Shown here piece after piece: positions 12,300 through 22,599 of a DNA stretch of 64,000 nucleotides. The translations under genes were made by a program, and so were the position numbers. The DNA lies in NCBI GenBank assembly GCA_950097015.1, contig CATNEN010000002.1, forward strand, positions 8,695,501 to 8,759,500. The letters are read 5' to 3'. This stretch comes from Macrostomum hystrix. Lineage: Eukaryota > Platyhelminthes > Macrostomidae. Position 1 is the stretch's first letter. The number at the start of each line of letters is the position of its first letter. The notes under the pieces were generated by a model. That model worked only from the letters and a program-made list of their open reading frames with translations, was not told the DNA's origin and did not search any database.

Positions 12300-12520
12300 T
12301 GCAGTTTTTTACAAAGATCTTTTACTACTATACAAAGATCTTTTGTATAGTCAGCTAGTTCGATAGTATAGTCAGGGTTGTGTAGGTGTTCGGTTGTATA
12401 GTCAGTAGGTGTTCGGTTGTACAGTCAGTAGGTATTCTGTAGTACAGTCTGTAGGTGTTCTGTAGTACAGTCGGTAGGTGGTCTGTAGTAAAGTTGGTAG
12501 GTTCTGTAGTACAGTCAGAA
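12300..12520. repeat. Irregular tandem repeat upstream of F-box gene B
   Basis: Imperfect copies of a roughly 24-bp unit built on GTAGGTGTTCTGTAGTACAG, plus a duplicated CAAAGATCTTTTACTACTAT block near 12311. Ends about 40 bp before the gene B exon. Confidence 0.7.
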
Positions 12521-12561
12521 TTCTAAATTCCGAGAATTCTTTTATCGAAAACGAATTCCAG

Positions 12562-14263
12562 CTAATCAGCCACTGCCTTATTGAGCAGCTGCCCAATGAG
12601 CTGCTCACGCGGATCCTGTCCGAGCTGGACCAAACCAGTCGTTCAAGATGCGCCCAGCTGAGCCGTCGCTGGCATCAGCTCACCATGCAGCCGCTGCTGT
12701 GGCGCAGCCTTCGCATCCGCGGCGAAATCGGTCCGGACCTGACGCTACGCCTGACCGACTGGCTGTCTGGCTTGCTGCTGGAACTTCACGCCGACAGACT
12801 GACGGCCGCTGACCTGGCTCCCCTGCTCAGAGACTCACCCGGCCTGCAGAGCCTCTCCATCGAATGGCTTCGAGGCGACGCAGAGGAGGAGAACCCGCTG
12901 GAGACCGTCGGTCTCAACTGCCGCAACTTGCGTAGCCTGCGTCTACTGCACTGCACTGAGCCTCTGACCCCCGAGTCGCTGAAGCAGCTCCTGGATGGCT
13001 GTCCACACCTGTCCAAGCTGGAGCTCGTGACAGACTTCCGAGACACCAGCTCGCTACCCATCTCACACCTGTGCAGCCTTGCATGTCGCCTGACTTCGCT
13101 GAGTCTGTCCTTGAGCTTCCCACTTCAAAGGCTTCTTCCCGAGCTGCCCGAGTGTCGGACTCTGAGCTCGCTGAACATCGGCCGAGTGTCAGAGATGGGT
13201 GAGTCGAAAAATATTTTGCTCTCTCTGACTCCAGCAGCCTACAGATAACGTGCTGCAATTATAAAATACTGTCTAATGGAGCGTTCTCAGCCTTACTGTT
13301 TTCGCCTACCTTTACAACAGAGCTGCGGCTCCTCTTAAACCGACTGCCCCACCTTGCCGAGCTCATTCTGCGTCACGCCGGCGTCACCGACAGTTTCGCC
13401 TCCGTCTTGACTGGCGCCGGTGGCAGTCTTCGCGCACTTTGGCTGCACTCCTGCCACCAGCTGACTGGAATCGGCTTCTGTGCGCTGCTCGACGGCTGCC
13501 CGAAGCTGCAGCGGCTTAGCCTCTTCAACTTCAGCGGTCTAAGCAGTACCTGCTTCAGACGGCTCGCAGACACTCAGCAGCCAACCACAGGCCTCACAGA
13601 CCTGCAGCTGGAGGGCATCAACTGGCGCAGCCTGACCGAGGCGGACCTGGCGACGCAGTTGCCAACTGGCCTTCGGCGGCTCGTGCTGAAAGACTTCACT
13701 AGAGTTGCCATTCCGGGACTTTGGATTGGTTTGGGCAGCTGCAGCGGTAAGCAACCGCTGAGCCCATGTTGCCAGTCTGCTAATAGAACTTCGGCATTTC
13801 TAAAAATGCACTGAAAAATTTGCAACCTGCAGAGCTGGCTTATCTGACCCTGAGTGGCTGTCACGATGCTCTGCTGCCCGTTCTGCTCGCCCAGTTGCCT
13901 CGCCTGCGCAGCCTCCGCCTCACAAACTGTCACCACTTGAGCTGCCAGGCCTGGGCGAATCTGCGGAGCCTCGCCGCCTCGCCGCCTGACCTGCACGAGT
14001 TTCACGCAGAGCAGTGCAGTGTGTCCAGCCTCACCGACGCATCGGTAGCCGACCTGTGCGCCAGTCCCATTGCCAGGAGTCTGCGGCGTCTGAAGCTCGA
14101 CCCCTGTCGCCAGCTGACAGCAGCGGCTCTGGCCAGCATCGCCAGCGGCTGCCCGCAGCTTTCTGAACTATCGTTGCAGGGCTGTCGTCAAATGATCCTG
14201 TCAAACCGAATGATTTTGGACGATGCATTTGCACACTTTGTGCGAATCTGCTGTGAATTCTGA
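12562..14263 (+). CDS. F-box/LRR protein, gene B
   Basis: Putative SCF ubiquitin-ligase substrate adaptor. Exons 12562-13198, 13321-13746 and 13833-14263; acceptors (ATTCCAG, ACAACAG, CCTGCAG) and GT donors are clear, both introns are phase 1 and the frame is open throughout. The first exon encodes the F-box (residues about 11-50, LPNELLTRILSELDQTSRSR) and the first LRRs. Exons 2 and 3 carry more LRRs (GVTDSFASVLTG, LTDASVADLCASPIARSLRR). The terminal part (RQMILSNRMILDD) differs from the paralogs. No in-frame ATG precedes the F-box within this exon; the exon opens with LISHCLIEQ after an acceptor, so the start codon must lie in an upstream exon that I could not identify. Likely intact. Confidence 0.8.
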
Positions 14264-14325
14264 TTTATTCTTATTCTTATTCTTATATCTTACGTCTTAT
14301 ATCTTCTTATATCTTATCAGCCTAT
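14264..14325. repeat. TTATTC/TTATATC simple repeat
   Basis: Short array of TTATTC then CTTATATC units directly after the stop of gene B, in its 3' UTR. Confidence 0.7.
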
Positions 14326-14528
14326 AGCTTGAAGACAAACGCTGTATTTTGTATTGTTACATAAACGCCTAAACTTCCTCTAGTCTTCTAATTTATTTGT
14401 ACCTGTATAGCCACAAAGGTTATAACTTCCTGTTTCAATCATGATTGATTAGGCGAAACAGAATTTAGTTTATCAGTTGGAGATTTTCAAACATAGACTG
14501 TTTCTGAAAGCTACACTTTCACCCTCAG

Positions 14529-17088
14529 CTGACCGGCCAGTGCCTCATTGAGCAGTTGCCCAATGAGCTGCTCACGCGGATTCTGTCCGAGCTGGACCAG
14601 ACCAGCCGTTCAAGGTGCGCCCAGCTCAATCGACGCTGGTATCAGCTCGCCCTACAGCCGCTGCTGTGGCGCAGTCTTCGCATTGATGGAGAAGCCGCTG
14701 ATTCCGAGCTGACGCAGCGTCTCAGCGGCTGGTTGGGCGCCAGCCTGGAGCAGCTCCTGGCCGACGGGCTGACGTCTGAGCACAGGCTGCCACCGCTGCT
14801 AGCCGCCTCCTCAAGCCTGACCAGCCTCACTCTGCATGAAATCGAAGTCAGCGATTGTGAAGGCCAGCTACTAAGTGAGCATATTGTGACTGAGTTGGGC
14901 CGATGCTGCAAAAACCTACGCGAGCTGCGTCTCCTATCCTGTCAGAAGGCACTGACCATTGTCTCTCTGGACAGCCTGTATCGCGGCTGTCCGAGTCTCT
15001 CGCTGTTGGCGATCAACGACAAGGATACATTCACCGACTGGAAAGACCAGCGACTGCGCTGCCTCTTGATAAAACTGATGGGCCGCCTCACCAGTCTGAC
15101 GCTCTCATTCTCAAAGGCTGGCAGACTACTCGAGACAATGCCAGAGTGTCAGAACCTTGCTAGCCTCTCCTTCGGAGCTCACGATGTGTCCGGTAAGTGA
15201 CCTCGCGGCCTCTCAGGAGGGCTCAGGATCTCAGGAGGGCTGCGGGCAGTGGCACATCATTTGGTGACACTAGACCCGCAGCCAGCGAGGAGGCAGTTCT
15301 GCCCATTTCGCTGACTCCTGAGCACACACGCACACAGATACCGTACGCAGGCACAGGTGTGTACATCTGCCCTGACTTTCTCATCGTCAGGCAGTGTACA
15401 CTTCACTGTGCCTTGAAGGTTGGCCCTCAAGGGCGTAAATTGCACGACTAGTCCCCAAGCCTTCTCTCCGCGGCTGCGCCCTAAATGAATGGGGCCTCTC
15501 CGTGGAATCGAGCTCAGGGACCTTGGTGCAAGAGCCAAACGCGTTAACCGCACTGCCAAGACCCTTTTTGTGGTCTTTTGAGTTTACGAGCTTAATTCTT
15601 TACATTTTTCTCTTGTTTGTACGCCGGTGTTAGCAAGCTCGAAGACAGTTGATGCCATTCTATAATTAGCGTCAGTTAGATCCCATGTTCGTTTCAGAGT
15701 AAGACAATATATTATGGGCGTCAGCTGTTTCTTATTTTCAAAAAGGCCCAAGGTCCGAGTACAAAAGCCTCTATATAACACGAATTCTTAGAAATGCTGC
15801 GAGTGTTTAATAGCGCTCGGAATTTGACGGATCTGGCTGTGCAGCTGGCTGAGGAGCAACTGCAAGCGGTGGACGATCAGCTGCTGCCGGCGATGGCGCA
15901 GCTTCGCCGTCTGAATCTCAAGTCTACTCGCCTGGATGCGGACTTCACACTGAGCCTCATCACTCGGTGCCCTTCTCTTCGAAGCCTTCGGCTGAAGCAC
16001 ATAATTGTTGCCAGGGGCTCCGACTGCCGCAGAATCCTCAAAGCTCTGCCTGCGGGCCTAATAGAATTCCGAGTGTTCATCAGGGCGTTGAAAGGCATGG
16101 ACGAGGCCGACCTGAGTCACCGGCTGCCATGTGACCGTCTGCGGCGGCTGCAGTTGAAGGGGCCGCTGGACAGCATCTGCGGCCTGCGAGTCCCCGAGGC
16201 ACTGTCCGGCTGCTCAGGTTAACAAAAAATAGTATCTCTAGTGCTCTAGTGGGGCTCCAGGCTCTGGCGCATCACGTGAATCGTTTCACAGTCCACCCTC
16301 AGTCAGCGAAGAGGCAGTTCTGCCGATTTTACTGACCCCGGCGCACAGGTAATTGGTAAATTTGACGACATATTCCCAAGCTTTCTCTCAATATTTGCGC
16401 CTTAAAATAATGTTTAAGAAACAGACGTGTAGCCACTCCGCCACTTACCTCCTTTGCTGCTGCTAAGATAATGATTTGTGCTTTTGATTAGTGGAACAGC
16501 CAACACAGGATTAGCGGCAGCATCCTACTCACAGCTCACCGATCACTAATCACGTTCGTTCACTAGTTGCCGGACAGAACAGAGGTTTGGGAAAGTTCAG
16601 CTGTGACGCAGCTCCAACAGCTTCTTCGATTCTCAGGTTTGACCGACCTGACTCTGGGCATCTGTCACGATGAGCTGCTGCCGGCTCTGCTGTCCCAGCT
16701 GCCTCGCCTGCGCTGCCTCCGCCTTATTAACTGCAGCCGCCTGACCCAACAGGCCTGGGCGAATCTGCGCAGTCTGAACATCACCTCCCAGCCCGACCTA
16801 CACGAGTTTTGCGCGCTGGGCTGCGGCAAGTCCTGCCTCACCGATGAGGCCGTCACTGACCTGTGCGCCAGCCCCGTGGCCAGAAGCCTTCGCTGCCTGT
16901 CGATGTCGAATTGCGATCAGCTGACAGCCGCCGCTTTCTCAAGCATCGTCAGCGGCTGTCCGTGGCTGACTCGGCTGACTCTAGTGAGCCTGGCCGTCGT
17001 CATTCCTGAAGCTCACCTGGACACAATTCGCTCTGCCTACGTCCATCAAGTGGAAGTGTTCACCGGGGTCGTTGGAGACCGCACATAA
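14529..17088 (+). CDS. F-box/LRR protein, gene C
   Basis: Third tandem paralog, about 265 bp after gene B. Exons 14529-15192, 15792-16217 and 16637-17088, phase 1 at both introns. Exon 1 begins after CCCTCAG with LTGQCLIEQ and the F-box, then LRRs (CKNLRELRLL). Exon 2 carries CPSLRSLRLKH. Exon 3 starts GLTDLTLGICHDEL, the most conserved block of the family, and ends VVGDRT. The frame is open across all joins. Intron 1 carries a SINE and intron 2 an older, decayed SINE. As with B and D, no ATG precedes the F-box in exon 1, so the first coding exon or a splice leader is missing from my model. Confidence 0.8.
15222..15565 (-). mobile_element. tRNA-derived SINE, copy 2
   Basis: Good match to the other copies. 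The tRNA-like head is at the high-coordinate end (minus-strand GGCAGTGCGGTTAACGCG, then CTCGATTCCACGG). Inserted antisense in intron 1 of F-box gene C. Confidence 0.85.
16240..16460 (-). mobile_element. tRNA-derived SINE, copy 3 (decayed)
   Basis: Recognisable by AGCGAAGAGGCAGTTCTGCC, TTCCCAAGCTTTCTCTC and a remnant head GCCACTCCGCCACTTACC; internal parts are deleted. In intron 2 of gene C. Confidence 0.55.
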
Positions 17089-17368
17089 GTAACTAGCTGC
17101 TGGTTGAACTTTTCACACAGATCCATGAGCGACTTAAATAGAGTTTTAATTATTTTTTACACGACTTTCGTAGGCCAATCTTATTCGTTAGCATCTTCTT
17201 ATTGCTACAATTTTTCTACTTACAGTTTGTTCTCACTGTTTGTTTACGCTCGCGCGCCCTCTATTGTATTGTCTATCTCCTCTCTCCCTCTTTCTGTTTA
17301 ACTTATTTTGCAAACCTTCACTTCTCTCTCCTCTCCCTCATCTCTGATTGGCTATCTGTTCGTCTCTC

Positions 17369-17510
17369 TTTCCTCACCCCCCTCCTTTTCATCTCTTACC
17401 CTCTGACCCGTCCGTACTCGTGATACCCTTCCGTCCTCTCCTTATCTCTGGTAAATATGTTTTATTCTCGGCCGCTTTCGATTCGTTCAGGGCTGGCTCC
17501 GCTACTGCGA
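17369..17510. repeat. Dispersed C/T-rich repeat, copy 1
   Basis: About 140 bp similar to 28790-28935 in the same orientation, sharing TTTCCTCACC, CTCGTG, CCTTATCTCTGGT and ATTCTCGGC blocks. Type of repeat unknown. Confidence 0.6.
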
Positions 17511-18084
17511 AGACTCTGTTTATTTTAAGAAGTCACGTCATGCCCTTTCCTTTCTCTCCTCCCACTGCCTACCTATTCGTCCATCTCAGAGACTTCAAGC
17601 TTGCTTTTTACTCATACTTTTATTTTTACAAATATCTTAAAAACGAAAACTTTCGGATAGTAACGGTCGAAATGCCAACATTAATGTACATTTTAACCAA
17701 AGGCAAATAGATACTTTGAAGTGGTTAATCGATATAGAGCGAACAATTATTTTTATGTGATTCGTCGTCTCTTTTGTTTCTGCTGTCAAAATATCTTCAG
17801 TCCTCGTAGTAAGGCAATGTTTTGTTCGAAATTGCCTGAATCAGGTCATGTCTGAACCTGACAGAAAATTCAGAAATGAGATTCGAGAGCAACCGGTTTA
17901 ATTTTTAGACTAAATCCCTATATAAAAATTTAATTCAGGTACAGAAACTCGATTTTAGAACATACTCAAATACTCAGCTAATCACAACAATAGCCCTGGT
18001 AAAACACAGGCGTCAATCAATTAGGTTTTGTTTTATTCGCGTCACAGGTCCAACTTTCAACAATTTAGTCTTTGCAGTCTTTAA

Positions 18085-18687
18085 CAGTAGAAAAAACCAC
18101 AGGGTATTTGCAATACCACATATTTTTATTTTTTCTGTATCTTCCAACATTGAAACTGATCGCCATGAAAGTCGAGAACACGGGCTAATTCTTCCGCTCT
18201 ATTCAGAATAAAAAACATCGTGGCATCGTCGAAATACTCAACGTTTCTCGTCGGGGTGTCTGGTAGCAAAACCACCAATATTGGCCTACTTTTTCTGCTC
18301 ACAAAATTTCGTCTTTTAACCATGTTGGCATTAAGTGTTGATTATAATTGAATTGATTATATGTTTAATTCAACTATACACAAAAAATGAAAACTATATA
18401 TTATAACTCTTGAAACAATCTGGATTCACCCTATATGTTCATACAGACCAAGGTTAGCTGTCCTTCTCACGAGGGTCTTTGACAAGAATGGCTGAATATA
18501 CTGACGATGCTGACGTCTGACAGCTTAAAAAGTTTATTCATCGTAAATGACAGAAAATTTTAATCCACATAGTGGACTTTCACGAAAAACGGTCGTTTTG
18601 TTTTAGAGCGATCGTAAAGTAGGCGATGTGTTTTTGAAATACCCCGTGGTATTCTCCCAGGCTGAAAAATAGCGGGTGTTTCTACTG
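18085..18687. mobile_element. TTAA-type MITE, copy 2 (603 bp)
   Basis: Terminal inverted repeats CAGTAGAAA...TTTCTACTG. Left flank is TTAA (18081-18084); right flank is TCTA, probably a mutated TTAA. Subterminal blocks GGGTATTTGCAAATACC-like are also inverted. No transposase inside. Confidence 0.75.
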
Positions 18688-18892
18688 TCTAGAGACCCAT
18701 TGTGCAGCTGCTTTACCGGATATATTTTAAGTGGTTTGAGCATCGACTTCTAAATGAGAGGTCAGGAGTTTAAATCTGAGCCTAACGGAACCAACAATCT
18801 GTCATTTGGCCCAACCAAGTCGCAATTTCTATCTATCTTATAATATTCTAAATCAACTATCTAAATCTGCCGGACTGTAAAAATCGGGACAA

Positions 18893-19045
18893 TTAAGCAC
18901 TACGTGTACCATTAGAACTATCGAAGACATTTCGAAGACAGCACTTGCAGTCTACATCACGATTTTCTGTTACGAACGCACTGCAGTCATTAATAAACCG
19001 CTGTCCGCGTCTACAGGCACCGTTGGTAAAAAAGGGCTTACAGCC
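18893..19045 (-). other. Possible Cys-rich short exon
   Basis: After an acceptor-like TTAGGTTCAG the minus strand encodes a 50-residue stretch with six cysteines (CKPFFTNGAC, NDC, VDCKCC) ending in a stop at 18893. No upstream coding exon is identified. It overlaps the end of the next feature in another frame. It could be a small secreted peptide exon or chance. Confidence 0.25.
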
Positions 19046-19343
19046 TGAACCTAATGACTGCCGGCTCCCCCGGCGCCAAGCCGCTGTCAACACCAGGCGA
19101 AGGTAGCCGCGGCTTCAAGGTCTTCCGCGGCACGCCGGGTCGGCTGGCGCCCAGAATGCGCTTGACCCGCAGTCGGAGCGGCACGAGCGCGAAGTTAAGG
19201 TCGCCAATGAAGCTGCGCGCGTAGCTGACGCAGGCCAGTAAGACGATGGTGGCCAACAGGATGCCGAGTACTGAGGCGGACACGAGCGTCAGGACGAAGT
19301 TGGTGTGCTCATTCACTGGCAGGCCTTCGCTGGATGAGGACAT
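19038..19343 (-). CDS. Small single-pass membrane protein, unrecognised
   Basis: 101-residue ATG-started frame in a GC-rich island within AT-rich surroundings. Residues about 15-42 form a strong membrane segment (VLTLVSASVLGILLATIVLL), followed by a basic half (RLRVKRILGASRPG). The N-terminus (MSSSSEGLPVNEH) is polar, so a single-pass protein with a basic C-terminal side is plausible. I do not recognise a family. GC-rich codon third positions favour coding. It may be one exon of a longer gene. Confidence 0.45.
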   Translation of the reverse strand: MSSSSEGLPVNEHTNFVLTLVSASVLGILLATIVLLACVSYARSFIGDLNFALVPLRLRVKRILGASRPGVPRKTLKPRLPSPGVDSGLAPGEPAVIRFRL

Positions 19344-20059
19344 GACTGCGAAAGACTCTCCGTCGATAATATTTCTGGGTTGAAGCTCTGATAAAGTCGA
19401 TAAAAAAGCATATCTAGGATTTCTCTAGATATAGCATCGAACCATAGACAGTGCACTGAAAACTGCAAGCTTGAGCTGATTCAGGAATAAATTTTGCAAG
19501 GACGTCTAAATATAGCATTTATAAATGTAGCTTGTATTGCATGTGCTATTCTCGACTGTTTTTATATTTTCCCGATTTCAGCTTCGCTTCGGTGAATGTA
19601 CGCGTCCTGAGCAAGGAACACTAGAAGAAAGACGGGACGCTTTGTTTCTTTGAAAATTTATTAAATGAAGTATTGCATGAAAATCTGCCTTAAATAAATT
19701 TTCAAAGAATAGCCCCACTTATATTAATTGATACAGCTCGTAGTTATACTCGTATCAATGAGTTTGATTTGATATTTGAGTTGAAGAAACTGTTGACGTG
19801 AAGACAGAAGTTGTCAATTAATCTAGTAGCTCCACCTCTTGGAAGCTTTGCTTTGTCAGTGTACCCCAGACCTGCACTTTTTTTATAAAAACTAAAAAAA
19901 AATAAACAAAAGACAAAAAATGATAATTTAGCTACTGAAACAAGAGTAGGCAAACCCGTTTCTTGCGAGTGGCATGTCTAGTGCATTTTAGGATCTGTGA
20001 TTTCACCCGATCTGCATCAGCAAATCAAGGTACGACTTTGGCCGTGCAATTCAGTTAAC

Positions 20060-20730
20060 GTTGAGCTTGGTCACGCATACGTTTAGGGCTAGGGATTGGG
20101 GTCAGGGCGAGAAAGCCGGCGAGCTTTCTTTTCGACGCACTGGCCGCGAGCATACCATAGAGTGCGTTTATGGCACCTAACTGAAGGGTCTGTTGGTGGT
20201 TCAGCTCAACTCGGATACTCGCCAGTGCTCGATGTTCTAACGCATTGCTGTGTGCCATCTCGTCGATGCACAAGCCATGAAGCAATGAAATCGACACTAT
20301 GTATAGCTGTTCCATGCGCTAACCAGAGAGCTGCGAAATTCATGGCTTTGAGTACAAATTTGAGGAACTGTGTGGGTTCGAAGCTTCGAGCGGAATGGAG
20401 GATGACTGACGATTAGGAAGCCAGCAAGAGCAACTTGGCGTGCGGCGAGACGCAGTTCAGTCCAGCATCGAGGGATCCACGTTCAAATGAGCTTCGTCAA
20501 AGATGATCCTAGAGTTCATGGACTAAGGCAACCTGCAGCGAGGACTCGCGTGGCTTTTTCAGGTACAAATAAGCCGCAATAGAAAAAACTCTGTTGAAGA
20601 GCAACAACTTTGCCTCCCATGCTTTCGGAACCGGGTTTCTGGGATGGATGATCCGAAGGCCTCGTTCTTTTACAGGTACAAGTACACACCGACGGTTGCT
20701 GAGCCGCCATCATAATTGACGGGGGCACCA
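20060..20730 (+). pseudogene. Broken PAN-like/LamG family gene
   Basis: Fragments of the secreted family in order: QLNSDTRQCSMF followed by a stop, then AVCHLVDA, KSNLACGE, NLQRGLAWLF and GFWDG. Stops and frameshifts are numerous. It lies just before the mariner insertion, whose left end is at 20826. Confidence 0.8.
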
Positions 20731-20825
20731 CATGAAGTTACCAACGATGGATTTAATTAATTGAAGCAGTAAATTATAAGCAGCGAATAAAATTTTTAGC
20801 CACTAGTTTCATGTGCTTCTACGTA

Positions 20826-22595
20826 GGGTGTCCCAGAAATAGCGGGAAAAATCGATGTACAGGCAAACTGGTGAAACATAGTTTATTGAAACTCACGGCA
20901 CTGATAAATAAACATTCAGCAGTTCTAACGCTTTTTAAATTAAGTAAATATGTCAATTCATTAAAAAATTATGGCTAAAATTAGAACAAGGGGTAGGGGG
21001 TAGAGTTACACCAAGTCAAGGCCAGCGGAATCGGTCACGCAGCATCGCCATCGCCGTCGACTGACGACTTTTCGACGAAGTCCCCCCTTAGCTCGCAGCA
21101 CTTAGTCCATCGCGTGAGAAGCGCATTGATGGCATCTGCATAAGCTCGACGCGGAATTTCGTGCAGCAGAACCCGCCTGACTTCACCTTCCAAGTTGTCG
21201 CGATGGTCAAAGATGCGCCCCCGCAGGTGCTTCTTTAACTGAGGGAAAATTGCGTAGTCGCAAGGAGCCAAGTCTGGTGAGAAGGGCGGGTGCGCAAGCA
21301 GATCAAAATTGAGTTCGTTGATACGATCAAGCGTTTTCTTGGCCGTGTGAGGTCGAGCGTTGTCGTGCAACAGGAGGTGAGGCTTCATCGCAGTCCTGCG
21401 CTTGTTGCGGATGTCCGATTTCAGCTTAGTCAGCGTCTCCGTGTACCGGTCCGAGTTAACCGTGCTGTTAGGCTCAAGGAAGTCGATGGTCAGGGGACCT
21501 TCTTGATCGAAGAAAAGGGTCAGCATGATCTTCTTGCAGTGCTGGTCTCGCTTCGCCTTCACAGGTGGATCTGAACCCTTCAACGCCCACACCTTGCTTT
21601 CCTGCTTGGTCTCAGGGTCAAAGTGCGGTATCCAGGTTTCATCGCCGGTCACCAGATAGGGTCGGAAACTCTCCCATCCACCAGCATCACGCACCAGCTC
21701 AAGATTCTCCCTGCAGGACTTCATTCTTACAGTTTTCATTTCTTCTGTCAACAAACGGGGCACCCATCTCGCCGTCAGTTTCACCATACCAAGATCCACA
21801 GACAAGATCCGATGAATTGAAGTTTTTGGACTTCCCAGTCGATCCGCCAACTCTCTTGCAGTCAAACGGGGATTTGCCTGTACGATTTCCTTCACCATTT
21901 GAATCAGTGCCTTTGTTGATGGAGAGATCGGACGGCCACGGTTGGCTGTGTCATCGGCAACGTCTGTTCGCCCATGACTGAACTCTTCAAGCCAGCGATA
22001 GACAGCACTCTTCGAGATGGCACTCACTCCGTGGATTTCAGTCAGCTGGCTTACAATTCCACTGCCTCGCTTGCCCAATTTCCATTGGGAGTACACGAAC
22101 TGGCGCTGACCTTCTTTGGACGAAACGTTAAACATTGAACAATTGAACAAGGGAAAATGAGAAAAATCCAAACTCAACAGCGGCGTCTTGTCGAGGCGTA
22201 AAAAATTTCGATATTCGCGAAGTCTCGTGCTTGCTGTCGTTGGTGCCACGGCTATTTATTGCGTCAGCTTCTGCATATTTTGATTCTGGTGCTCACGCTT
22301 CTCTGCTCGTCTGTTGCCTTTTTCTGCTTCTGTTCACTGATGCTTCTGCTCATTTTCTTCTGTCGCAAAAATTTAGTCTAAGGACAAACTTAGGTTGGGC
22401 CTTGACTTGGTGTAACTCTACCCCTTACCCCTTGTTCTAATTTTAGCCATAATTTTTTAATGAATTGACATATCTACTTAATTTAAAAAGCGTTAGAACT
22501 GCTGAATGTTTATTTATCAGTGACGTGAGTTTCAATAAACTATGTTTCACCAGTTTGCCTGTACATCGATTTTTCCCGCTATTTCTGGGACACCC
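20826..22595 (-). mobile_element. Mariner element with 198-bp terminal inverted repeats
   Basis: Terminal inverted repeats 20826-21023 and 22398-22595 are each 198 bp and differ at only about three positions. The outer ends are GGGTGTCCCAGAAATAGCGG and its complement. Left flank is TA (20824-20825); right flank is TC, so the TA duplication is imperfect. Encloses an intact transposase. Confidence 0.93.
21035..22135 (-). CDS. Mariner-family transposase, intact
   Basis: Cut-and-paste transposase that binds its terminal repeats and inserts at TA. From the first ATG (22135) it is 366 residues, close to the usual mariner length of about 345. The frame stays open upstream to 22249 without an ATG. 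The N-terminal half has two helix-turn-helix regions (KSAVYRWLEEF; SPKTSIHRILS). The catalytic DD34D triad is present: VTGDETWI, LLLHDNARPHT and PPFSPDLAPCDYAIF, with exactly 34 residues between the second and third Asp. The WVPRLLTEEMK linker resembles the mariner WVPHxL motif. No stop or frameshift is seen, and the near-identical terminal repeats suggest recent movement. Confidence 0.93.
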   Translation of the reverse strand: MFNVSSKEGQRQFVYSQWKLGKRGSGIVSQLTEIHGVSAISKSAVYRWLEEFSHGRTDVADDTANRGRPISPSTKALIQMVKEIVQANPRLTARELADRLGSPKTSIHRILSVDLGMVKLTARWVPRLLTEEMKTVRMKSCRENLELVRDAGGWESFRPYLVTGDETWIPHFDPETKQESKVWALKGSDPPVKAKRDQHCKKIMLTLFFDQEGPLTIDFLEPNSTVNSDRYTETLTKLKSDIRNKRRTAMKPHLLLHDNARPHTAKKTLDRINELNFDLLAHPPFSPDLAPCDYAIFPQLKKHLRGRIFDHRDNLEGEVRRVLLHEIPRRAYADAINALLTRWTKCCELRGDFVEKSSVDGDGDAA

Positions 22596-22599
22596 TCGG

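Noticed and set aside
17104-17710. Hydrophobic plus-strand frames
   Set aside because: Low-complexity T/C-rich sequence overlapping a dispersed repeat; no splice or start support.
21290-21981. Plus-strand open frames inside the mariner
   Set aside because: Antisense shadows of the intact transposase.
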